Part shown: positions 57,203 through 64,000 of the stretch, piece after piece
Numbering within the stretch: position 1 is the first letter of the stretch
Layout of the letters: the number at the start of each line of letters is the position of its first letter
Assembly (NCBI GenBank): GCA_034926635.1
Contig: JAYFQX010000010.1
Span: 62,001 to 126,000, forward strand
Length of the DNA: 64,000 nucleotides
Direction of reading: 5' to 3'
Source of the DNA: Christensenella sp034926635
GTDB lineage: Bacteria > Bacillota > Clostridia > Christensenellales > Christensenellaceae
Made by a program: the position numbers and the translations under genes
Notes under the pieces: generated by a model
Databases searched by the model: none
What the model saw: the letters and a program-made list of their open reading frames with translations, nothing else
What the model was told of the DNA's origin: nothing

Positions 57203-58384
57203 ATGAAAAAGACGATTGAAGATATCGACGTTAAGGGAAAGAAGGTTCTTGTGCGTGTTGATTTTAACGTGCCGCTTAACGACAAAGGGGAAATAACAGA
57301 CGAAACCCGTATTCAGGCGGCGCTGCCGACGATTAAATATTTGCTTGGTCAGGGCGCAAAAGTAATCCTGATGTCCCACCTGGGACGTCCCAAGGGCGAG
57401 GTTAAACCCGAGTTTTCGCTCGCGCCGGTTGCCAAACGTCTGGGAGAGCTTTTAAATACAAAGGTTGTTTTTGCAAAAGACTGTGTGGGACCGGAAGCGG
57501 AAGAAGCGGTTGCTTCGATCGAAGACGGTCAGGTAGTGTTGCTGGAAAATTTACGCTTCCATAAAGAAGAAACTGCGAATGATCCGGATTTTGCAAAGCA
57601 GCTTGCGGGTCTGGCTGACGTTTTTGTAAATGATGCATTCGGTACAGCACACAGGGCGCACGCTTCTACGGCGGGCGTTGCGGATTACCTTCCTGCTGTG
57701 GCGGGATATTTGATCGGCAAGGAGCTTGATATCATCGGCAAAGCACTGGAAGATCCTCAGAGACCTTTTATCGCGATTTTAGGCGGTGCGAAAGTTTCTG
57801 ATAAAATCGGCGTAATTGAAAACCTGCTTGGCAAGGTGGACTGCCTGATTATTGGCGGCGGTATGGCAAACACTTTTGTGAAGGCGCAGGGCTATGAAAT
57901 GGGGAAATCGCTTGTTGATGACGAGCGCCTTGGCCTTGCGGTGGATCTGATGGAAAAAGCAACGAGGAAGGGTATTAAAATCATGTTGCCTTCTGATTTT
58001 GTTGTAGCAAAAGAGTTAAAAGAGGGTGTAGATACGCAAATCGTACCGGTGGATAATATTCCGGCGGATTCGATGGCGCTGGATATTGGACCTTCCAGCC
58101 GCATGATTTTCGCAAACGAAATTAAACGTGCAAAAACCGCGATTTGGAACGGACCGATGGGCGTTGCAGAAATCCCGGCGTTTGCAAATGGTACCCGCGC
58201 GGTGGCAGAAGCTTTGGCGGAATCGGATGCCGTTACTATTATTGGCGGTGGCGACAGCGCGGCTGCGGTGAAGAAATTGGGTTATGCGGATAAGATGACG
58301 CACATCTCTACGGGCGGCGGCGCTTCTTTGGAGTTTATGGAAGGAAAGATTCTGCCGGGCGTTGCGGCGTTAAACGACAAATAA
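57203..58384 (+). CDS. pgk: Phosphoglycerate kinase
   Basis: A 393-residue glycolytic enzyme that makes ATP from 1,3-bisphosphoglycerate. Diagnostic parts are KVLVRVDFNVP, LMSHLGRPKG, FVNDAFGTAHRAHAS, and the C-terminal GGGDSAAAVKK with HISTGGGASLEFMEG. ATG 57203 is chosen because AAGGAG is eight bases before it, while the ATG at 57197 is too close to that site. tpiA and gpmI follow in order; gap is not in the window. Confidence 0.97.
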   Translation: MKKTIEDIDVKGKKVLVRVDFNVPLNDKGEITDETRIQAALPTIKYLLGQGAKVILMSHLGRPKGEVKPEFSLAPVAKRLGELLNTKVVFAKDCVGPEAEEAVASIEDGQVVLLENLRFHKEETANDPDFAKQLAGLADVFVNDAFGTAHRAHASTAGVADYLPAVAGYLIGKELDIIGKALEDPQRPFIAILGGAKVSDKIGVIENLLGKVDCLIIGGGMANTFVKAQGYEMGKSLVDDERLGLAVDLMEKATRKGIKIMLPSDFVVAKELKEGVDTQIVPVDNIPADSMALDIGPSSRMIFANEIKRAKTAIWNGPMGVAEIPAFANGTRAVAEALAESDAVTIIGGGDSAAAVKKLGYADKMTHISTGGGASLEFMEGKILPGVAALNDK

Positions 58385-58437
58385 AAATATCATTTGTTTT
58401 TTGCCCGGTGGCTATCGTTATTTCATATTTGTATTTC

Positions 58438-58464
58438 AAAAGGGCGGGGAAACTCCGCCCTTTT
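58438..58464 (+). terminator. Intercistronic hairpin between pgk and tpiA
   Basis: A perfect 10-bp GC-rich stem (58438-58447 with 58455-58464) and a 7-nt loop with TTTT at the base; partial terminator or mRNA-processing element. Confidence 0.65.
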
Positions 58465-58505
58465 CGGAAGAATTAGGATATATTTTTAAGGAGTGTAGGA
58501 GAAAA

Positions 58506-59249
58506 ATGAGGAAACCAATTATTGCCGGAAACTGGAAGATGAACAAAACGCCGCAGGAAGCGACTGCGCTGATTGAAGCGCTAAAGCCGTTGGTACAGGA
58601 CGCGGCGGCACAGGTTGTTGTATGTACGCCCGCAGCAGATCTTGCGGCGGCAGCACAGGCAACAGCAGGGTCAAACATTGCACTTGGAGCGCAAAACATG
58701 GATTACCACGATGCAGGCGCGTTTACGGGCGAAACCTCCGCGGATATGCTGCTGGCACTGGGCGTGGAATACGTAATTATCGGACATTCTGAACGCCGCG
58801 AATATTATGCGGAAACCGATGAAACGGTGAACCTGAAAGTAAAAAAAGCATTAGAAAAAGGCTTGAAGCCGATTGTATGTGTTGGGGAAAAGCTGGAAGA
58901 GCGCGAAAGCGGTGTGACGGCAGAAGTCGTCCGTAAACAGACAAAATTGGCGTTGCTCGGGCTTTCGGAAGAAGATGTCAAAAAAGTCGTAGTGGCCTAT
59001 GAGCCAATTTGGGCGATCGGTACGGGGAAAACTGCAACGGCAGACGATGCCAATGACACCATCCGCGAAATCCGTGCTGCCATCAAAGAAGTGTTTGGAG
59101 CAGTTGCGGATGAAGTCAGGATCCAGTATGGCGGAAGCATGAATCCGAAGAATGTTTCTGAGCTGATGGCGATGAGTGATATTGACGGAGGACTGATCGG
59201 TGGCGCTTCGCTGAAGGCAGAAGATTTTTCCAAAGTTGTAAATTATTAA
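58506..59249 (+). CDS. tpiA: Triosephosphate isomerase
   Basis: 247 residues, standard length. Substrate Lys in IIAGNWKMNKTP, catalytic His in IIGHSERREYY, and catalytic Glu in VVAYEPIWAIGTGKTA, with the C-terminal phosphate loop GGSMNPKN and GLIGGASLKA. It interconverts glyceraldehyde 3-phosphate and dihydroxyacetone phosphate, which links to the glycerol kinase route at 9.9 kb. AAGGAGTGTAGGAG precedes the ATG. Confidence 0.97.
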   Translation: MRKPIIAGNWKMNKTPQEATALIEALKPLVQDAAAQVVVCTPAADLAAAAQATAGSNIALGAQNMDYHDAGAFTGETSADMLLALGVEYVIIGHSERREYYAETDETVNLKVKKALEKGLKPIVCVGEKLEERESGVTAEVVRKQTKLALLGLSEEDVKKVVVAYEPIWAIGTGKTATADDANDTIREIRAAIKEVFGAVADEVRIQYGGSMNPKNVSELMAMSDIDGGLIGGASLKAEDFSKVVNY

Positions 59250-59277
59250 AAATGGATCCGCTGCAAACTATTTTGCT

Positions 59278-59306
59278 TTGTGTAGGCTTTCGGCGGGTAA
59301 TATAAT
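59278..59306 (+). promoter_or_regulatory. Promoter of gpmI
   Basis: TTGTGT (59278-59283) and TATAAT (59301-59306) are 17 bp apart; predicted start near 59313, just before the hairpin at 59319. Confidence 0.65.
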
Positions 59307-59318
59307 TTTAAAGGTTGT

Positions 59319-59353
59319 AAAAATGCAGAATAGAGTTTATTCTGCGTTTTTAC
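59319..59353 (+). terminator. Hairpin between tpiA and gpmI (terminator or 5' hairpin)
   Basis: A 14-bp stem (59319-59332 with 59338-59351, one G-U pair) ending in five T. It can terminate tpiA readthrough and also lies at the 5' end of the predicted gpmI mRNA. Confidence 0.75.
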
Positions 59354-59412
59354 TTAAAATTTTACCTGTGCAGGCAAAACAGCTTGTATGGGAGAGAAAA
59401 GGTGAAATTGAT

Positions 59413-60945
59413 ATGAGTTTGACAGCATTAATTATTATGGACGGGTTTGGGCTTACAACGGATACGGAAGGAAATGCAATTTATTCTGAGGGCACGCCAA
59501 ATCTGAAAAGGCTGATGGAAGAATATCCGCATACGAGTCTTGGAGCCAGCGGGATGTCGGTAGGCTTGCCGGATGGACAAATGGGGAATTCCGAAGTGGG
59601 ACATCTCAATATTGGTGCAGGGAGGATCGTTTACCAAGAACTGACGCGTATTACAAAATCAATCGCGGACGGCGATTTCTTTAGCAAGGAAGAATTTTTG
59701 GAAGCGGTTAAAAATGTAAAAGAACATGACAGCGCACTGCATTTGATAGGGCTTGTCTCTGATGGCGGCGTACACAGCCACCAGGAGCACTTATATGCGC
59801 TTTTAAAGCTGGCGCGCGACCATGGGATCGGCGACAGAACCTATATCCATTGCCTGATGGATGGAAGGGATGTTCCGCCGGATAGCGGAAAAGGTTATAT
59901 TGAGCAGCTCGAAGCAAAGATAAAGGAAATCGGTGCAGGGAAAATTGCGACGGTGATCGGACGGTATTACGCAATGGATCGTGATAACCGTTGGGAACGG
60001 GTGAAGCTTGCCTATGACGCAATTGTGAAAGGCGAAGGCTTAAACGCGCCGGACGCCGTGGCTGCCATGCAGGATTCCTATGAACGCAAAGAATATGACG
60101 AATTTGTAAAACCGACCGTTATCACGGAAAATGGAGAACCGGTAGCAAAGCTTAAAAAAGATGATTCTGTGATTTTCTTTAACTTCCGTCCTGACCGTGC
60201 GCGTGAAATCACGCGTAGTATTATTGACGAAAATTTTGAGGGATTTCCGCGTGAGTATTTTCCGACCTATTTTGTTTCTATGACGCAATATGATAAGACG
60301 TTTCAAAATATTCACGTTGCGTATAAACCGCAGGTATTAAAAAATACCCTGGGCGAATATTTGGCAGAAAATAAGAAAAAGCAGTTCCGAATTGCGGAAA
60401 CAGAAAAATATGCACATGTTACATTTTTCTTTAATGGCGGAGTAGAACAGCCAAACGAAGGCGAGGATCGGTATTTGATCCCTTCTCCCAAGGTAGCGAC
60501 ATATGATTTACAGCCGCAAATGAGTGCATGCGAAGTCAGCAAGAAGGCGGTAGAGCTCATTCAATCAAAAAAATATGATGTGATGATCCTGAACTTCGCT
60601 AATTGCGATATGGTGGGACATACGGGTATTTTTGAAGCTGCACTAGAGGCCGTGAAAGCAGTGGATAATTGCGTAGCCGAAGTAGTAAAAGCAGTTCTCT
60701 CGGTTGGAGGCGAAGCGCTGATTACGGCAGATCATGGCAATGCCGAGATCATGGTCGATCCTAAAAGCGGTGGCCCTTTTACGGCGCACAGCACCAACCC
60801 GGTACCGTGCATCCTTGTCAGTGAAAAGCATAAACTGGCACATCTGCGTAGTGACGGTATCCTTGCGGATCTCGCGCCTACGATGCTTGCGTTGATGGAG
60901 CTGCCCAAGCCTGCTGAAATGGAAGGGAATAGTCTGTTGAAATAA
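59413..60945 (+). CDS. gpmI: 2,3-bisphosphoglycerate-independent phosphoglycerate mutase
   Basis: 510 residues. It converts 3- to 2-phosphoglycerate with two metal ions. The metal site and catalytic Ser are in IMDGFG and DGQMGNSEVGHLNIGAGR. Others are HCLMDGRDVPPDSG, FNFRPDRAREITR, and the C-terminal ITADHGNAE and PFTAHSTNPVP. Start 59413 follows AAAGGTG; longer readings would cross the hairpin at 59319-59353. Confidence 0.96.
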   Translation: MSLTALIIMDGFGLTTDTEGNAIYSEGTPNLKRLMEEYPHTSLGASGMSVGLPDGQMGNSEVGHLNIGAGRIVYQELTRITKSIADGDFFSKEEFLEAVKNVKEHDSALHLIGLVSDGGVHSHQEHLYALLKLARDHGIGDRTYIHCLMDGRDVPPDSGKGYIEQLEAKIKEIGAGKIATVIGRYYAMDRDNRWERVKLAYDAIVKGEGLNAPDAVAAMQDSYERKEYDEFVKPTVITENGEPVAKLKKDDSVIFFNFRPDRAREITRSIIDENFEGFPREYFPTYFVSMTQYDKTFQNIHVAYKPQVLKNTLGEYLAENKKKQFRIAETEKYAHVTFFFNGGVEQPNEGEDRYLIPSPKVATYDLQPQMSACEVSKKAVELIQSKKYDVMILNFANCDMVGHTGIFEAALEAVKAVDNCVAEVVKAVLSVGGEALITADHGNAEIMVDPKSGGPFTAHSTNPVPCILVSEKHKLAHLRSDGILADLAPTMLALMELPKPAEMEGNSLLK

Positions 60946-60955
60946 GGGAGATCTT

Positions 60956-60984
60956 AAGGCGCATGGAAACCATGCGCCTTATTT
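60956..60984 (+). terminator. Terminator of gpmI
   Basis: A perfect 11-bp stem (60956-60966 with 60970-60980) with AAA loop; the tail ATTTG is weak. Confidence 0.7.
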
Positions 60985-61147
60985 GATACAAAAAATGTGG
61001 GATTGCTTAAAAAATGCGTTTTAAAAAATAATTTTTGAGGTAGATAAAAACGTGACGATAGTTTATAATACAGTTAAGTAACACAGTATTTAGGCTCAAA
61101 TATAAAAAAGTAAAAATTTGTGATTAATATATAAGGGGGTCCTTACC

Positions 61148-61558
61148 ATGATACAATTAATTTATGCAAAAAAGGGAAGCGGCAAAACCAAAAGACTGAT
61201 CGATCTGGCAAACGCAGAATTAAATTCCACCAAGGGCGACGTTGTTTTTATTGACGATGATAAGCGTTATATGTACGATGTAGCGCACCAGGCGCGTTTT
61301 GTGGATGTAAAGGATTTCAAAATCGATTCGGGCGATGCGCTTTACGGCATGTTATGCGGAATGGTATCCCAGAATTACGATATTGAAGCAGTGTTTATTG
61401 ATGCGTTTCTGAAAATTACGCATATGGACGTTACGCAGATTGAGGGATTAATCGGTAAAATCCAGGCGCTTTCCGAAGCAAATGATTTTAAAGCGGTTAT
61501 CATTATCAGCGCGGATCCAAACGAGGCTCCTGATTTCCTGAAACCTTATATCATCTAA
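61148..61558 (+). CDS. Small P-loop nucleotide-binding protein, function unknown
   Basis: 136 residues. It starts with strand and Walker A: MIQLIYAKKGSGKTKRLI (GSGKT at 10-14). FIDDD (about 34-38) and VFIDAF (about 78-83) may serve as Walker B-like acids. Nothing else identifies it; similar short ATPases of Clostridia are sometimes labelled PilT-like, which I would not endorse from sequence. There is no membrane segment. AAGGGGG precedes the ATG; TATAAT at 61064-61069 may be its promoter. It stands between gpmI and thrC as a single gene. Confidence 0.78.
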   Translation: MIQLIYAKKGSGKTKRLIDLANAELNSTKGDVVFIDDDKRYMYDVAHQARFVDVKDFKIDSGDALYGMLCGMVSQNYDIEAVFIDAFLKITHMDVTQIEGLIGKIQALSEANDFKAVIIISADPNEAPDFLKPYII

Positions 61559-61653
61559 GCGGAAGGAAAGGAACGGTTTTCACAGAGAAAGCCAAAAGTG
61601 ATTCAGCATGTTGGGATGTGCTGGATTGCCTGTTTTAGAATGTGATTTTTACG

Positions 61654-61686
61654 TTAAGCCAGCCGCAGGTTTTGCGATTGGCTTAA
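61654..61686 (+). terminator. Hairpin after the P-loop protein gene
   Basis: A 14-nt stem with one mismatch and one wobble pair (61654-61667 with 61673-61686), loop GGTTT; the following TGTTTGCTTT is a weak tail. Confidence 0.55.
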
Positions 61687-61789
61687 TGTTTGCTTTGAGG
61701 CGGTTGTTTTGATGCTGCTGAAGAAAATGGGAGAGAAGCCCATTTTGATTTCCGGTATAAACCGGGTACCAGTAAGGAGAAATAAAAAA

Positions 61790-63277
61790 ATGCAGGTAAT
61801 GAGTACGCGTACAGGGCAGACGATCCCGGCAACAATGGCGGTTTTGAAGGGAATCGCGCCCGATGGAGGGCTTTATGTTCCGGTAGAATTTCCCGCGGTA
61901 GATTGGAAAGAAATGGCGTCCTATGCGGCGCACGAGTATGATATTCTGGCAGCAAAAGTATTGGGGCTTTATTTTGACGTGCACGAAGACAGGCTTGCGG
62001 AAGTAACGCAACAGGCTTATTCTTCTTTTGATGATACCAGAGTTGTGCCGCTGCATACCCTCACAGAAAACGAGTATGTGATGGAACTTACTCACGGTCC
62101 GACGCTTGCGTTTAAAGATATGGCGCTGCAGGTTCTCCCGCGGATGATCCGTGTGGGACTTGAAATCCATCACCAGGAGGGAAATGTACTGATTTTGACA
62201 GCGACCTCCGGCGACACGGGAAAAGCAGCTATGGAAGGCTTTAAGGACGTACATCGTACCGCGATCCTTGTGTTTTATCCGGCGGATGGCGTCGCAACGA
62301 TGCAAAGGTTGCAGATGATTACGCAGGATGGCAATAATGTCAGTGTGTGCGGCGTAGACGGAAATTTTGACGATGCGCAGACGGGTGTAAAAGAACTATT
62401 TGCAAACCGGGAATTAAAAGAACTGTTGAAAGAAGCGGGATATACGTTCTCTTCGGCAAATTCCATTAATATCGGCAGGCTTGTACCGCAGGTGGCATAT
62501 TATATTTATGCCTATGCCAAACTCATTGCCGACGGAAAGCTGCAAGAGGGAGATCCCGTTAATTTTGTGGTACCGACAGGGAATTTTGGCAATATTCTCG
62601 CGGCTTATTATGCGAAGCGGATGGGACTGCCGGTGAAAAAGCTGATTTGTGCATCAAACCACAATAATGTACTGACGGACTTTTTCCATCAGGGAAAATA
62701 TGATGCAAACCGTACGTTCCATAAGACGATGTCGCCTTCGATGGATATTTTGATTTCCAGCAACCTTGAGAGATTACTTTATGAAATTGCTGACAGAGAT
62801 TCCGGACAGGTTTGCGAATGGATGGACGCCCTCAAAACCAAAGGCGCATATCAAATCCCGGCGCAGGCGAAGCAGAGGCTGGATGAATTGTTTTATGCGG
62901 ATTATTGTGATGAGGCAGAAACGAGTGCGACGATTAAAAACACGTTTGACCGTTATGGGTATTTGATCGATACGCATACGGCGGTGGCGCAGTGCGTGTA
63001 TGAGAAGTATCAACAGGCTACGGGCGACAAGACCACGACAGTAGTGGTCTCTACGGCGAATCCGTATAAGTTCACGCAAGATGTTTTGCATGCGGTTTCC
63101 GGCGAAAATGTGGAAGACGCTTTTGAAGCGGCGAAAAGATTATCCACGATTACGGGTACGCCGATTCCGCCGCAGATCAGCGATTTACAGGAAAAACCAA
63201 TTTTGCATGATGGATGTGTGGGAAAAGACGATTTGATGCGCGCGGTCAAACAGTTTCTAAGCAGGCTGGGCGACTAA
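61790..63277 (+). CDS. thrC: Threonine synthase
   Basis: A 495-residue PLP enzyme of the longer (class II, yeast/E. coli-like) type that converts O-phosphohomoserine to threonine. Features are YSSFDDTRVVPL near the N-terminal domain, the PLP Lys in HGPTLAFKDMALQ, TATSGDTGKAA, VPTGNFGNILAAY, and SPSMDILISSN. AAGGAG nine bases upstream supports ATG 61790. trpS begins 24 bp after its stop, so they may be co-transcribed. Confidence 0.95.
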   Translation: MQVMSTRTGQTIPATMAVLKGIAPDGGLYVPVEFPAVDWKEMASYAAHEYDILAAKVLGLYFDVHEDRLAEVTQQAYSSFDDTRVVPLHTLTENEYVMELTHGPTLAFKDMALQVLPRMIRVGLEIHHQEGNVLILTATSGDTGKAAMEGFKDVHRTAILVFYPADGVATMQRLQMITQDGNNVSVCGVDGNFDDAQTGVKELFANRELKELLKEAGYTFSSANSINIGRLVPQVAYYIYAYAKLIADGKLQEGDPVNFVVPTGNFGNILAAYYAKRMGLPVKKLICASNHNNVLTDFFHQGKYDANRTFHKTMSPSMDILISSNLERLLYEIADRDSGQVCEWMDALKTKGAYQIPAQAKQRLDELFYADYCDEAETSATIKNTFDRYGYLIDTHTAVAQCVYEKYQQATGDKTTTVVVSTANPYKFTQDVLHAVSGENVEDAFEAAKRLSTITGTPIPPQISDLQEKPILHDGCVGKDDLMRAVKQFLSRLGD

Positions 63278-63301
63278 GATTTTGAACGAAACGGAGTAAA
63301 A

Positions 63302-64000
63302 ATGGATAAAAAGATTATTTTCAGCGGAATACAGCCTTCAGGGAACTTAACACTCGGCAATTATTTGGGGGCGGTAAAGAACTGGGCAACGCTGCAGGAT
63401 GAATATCAGTGTTATTATTGCGTGGTCGACGAACACGCGATCACCGTAAGGCAAGATCCTGCGACATTGCGCAAACGCACGCTTGATGTGATGTCTTTGT
63501 TGATTGCGGCGGGGGTAGACCCACAGCAAAACGTACTTTATATGCAGTCGCATGTCAGTGCGCATGCGGAGCTTGCGTGGATTCTCAATTGTTTTACTTA
63601 TATGGGAGAACTGTCGCGCATGACACAATTTAAAGAAAAAAGCGCAAAGGCAGGAGATAACATCAATGCGGGGTTATTTACCTATCCAACTTTGATGGCG
63701 GCGGATATCCTTTTGTATCAGGCAGATTTGGTACCGGTGGGGGTAGACCAGAAGCAGCATTTGGAATTGACGCGCGATATTGCCATTCGTTTCAATAATA
63801 TTTATGGGGATGTTTTTACGGTGCCGGAAGCTTATATTCCCAAAGCGGGCGCAAAGATCATGAGCCTGCAGGAACCGGAGAAAAAAATGTCTAAGTCAGA
63901 TGAAAATGAAAATGCGTTTATTGCACTGCTTGATCCGCCGGAAGTTATTATCCGGAAATTAAAGCGCGCAGTAACGGACAGCGACGGAGAAATTCGGTTT
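63302..64000 (+). CDS. trpS: Tryptophanyl-tRNA synthetase, N-terminal part (cut by window edge)
   Basis: The first 233 codons of TrpRS are open to the right edge without a stop. The start reads KKIIFSGIQPSGNLTLGNYLGAV (about residues 3-25) with the class I HIGH-type signature as LTLGNYLG. GVDQKQHLELTRDIA and the second signature KKMSKSDENEN are present, so most of the catalytic core is here. It charges tRNA-Trp, whose uncharged form is sensed by the T-box at 46.0 kb. ACGGAG precedes the ATG. Confidence 0.95.
   Translation, partial: MDKKIIFSGIQPSGNLTLGNYLGAVKNWATLQDEYQCYYCVVDEHAITVRQDPATLRKRTLDVMSLLIAAGVDPQQNVLYMQSHVSAHAELAWILNCFTYMGELSRMTQFKEKSAKAGDNINAGLFTYPTLMAADILLYQADLVPVGVDQKQHLELTRDIAIRFNNIYGDVFTVPEAYIPKAGAKIMSLQEPEKKMSKSDENENAFIALLDPPEVIIRKLKRAVTDSDGEIRF

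Overview
The window looks like a chromosomal segment of an anaerobic Bacillota bacterium of the class Clostridia. Several features support this. There are near-consensus sigma-A promoters with 17-bp spacers, strong AGGAGG-type ribosome binding sites and a tryptophan T-box. AddAB replaces RecBCD, and many enzymes are typical of anaerobes: indolepyruvate:ferredoxin oxidoreductase, a Re-citrate-synthase-like enzyme, a ferredoxin-type aldo/keto reductase and nickel-pincer cofactor genes. GC content looks moderate (mid to high 40s %, estimated by eye). I cannot name the genus. There is no prophage, CRISPR array or intact insertion sequence; the only mobile DNA seen is an IS3-type end fragment beside addA.

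Layout. 1-4 kb: the 3' end of glnA, a fumarylacetoacetate-hydrolase-family enzyme, tRNA-Glu(CTC), a small anchored protein, a patatin and a NYN/OST-HTH protein. 4.3-9 kb: an aryl-pyruvate/aryl-acetate catabolic cluster (iorA, iorB, a VOC-like protein, a PaaK-type ligase, an isochorismatase-type hydrolase). 9-12.4 kb: a HAD phosphatase, glpK and a monoacylglycerol-lipase-like hydrolase. 12.4-17.5 kb: an AbrB-ABC export operon with a perfect 33-bp palindromic operator, a flavodoxin-like reductase, a TetR/radical-SAM pair with two operators in its promoter, and lepB. 17.6-25.6 kb: a membrane protein, an aldo/keto reductase, and a DeoR regulator divergent from a sugar ABC importer plus TIM-barrel epimerase. 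25.7-30.5 kb: two pseudouridine synthases, an rRNA methyltransferase-like protein, ispE, an SGNH hydrolase and a small unknown protein.

30.5-34.3 kb is the most interesting region. An operon of two unassigned small membrane proteins followed by larE, larB and larC is preceded by a near-perfect promoter and a ~100-nt leader ending in an intrinsic terminator, which suggests an RNA-based switch over nickel-pincer cofactor synthesis. No larA (lactate racemase) gene is present in the window.

34.4-43.6 kb: an orphan membrane-anchored family-3 binding protein, a small conserved-looking protein, addB-addA, the IS remnant and a surface protein with three InlB-like repeats. 43.7-54.3 kb: msrA, an aldehyde dehydrogenase, a Trp T-box controlling a TrpB2 gene, a DegV protein, then aminotransferase - Re-citrate-synthase-like - Lrp regulator - second aminotransferase - HAD phosphatase. 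54.3-64 kb: hsp20, trmL, a Na/Pi transporter, pgk-tpiA-gpmI, a small P-loop protein, thrC and the 5' part of trpS.

Amino-acid metabolism is the common thread: transamination, oxidative decarboxylation of aryl pyruvates, arylacetyl-CoA formation, tryptophan salvage from indole under T-box control, and threonine and glutamine synthesis. Start codons were chosen from ribosome binding sites and promoter positions. No database search was possible, so family names rest on motif recognition.
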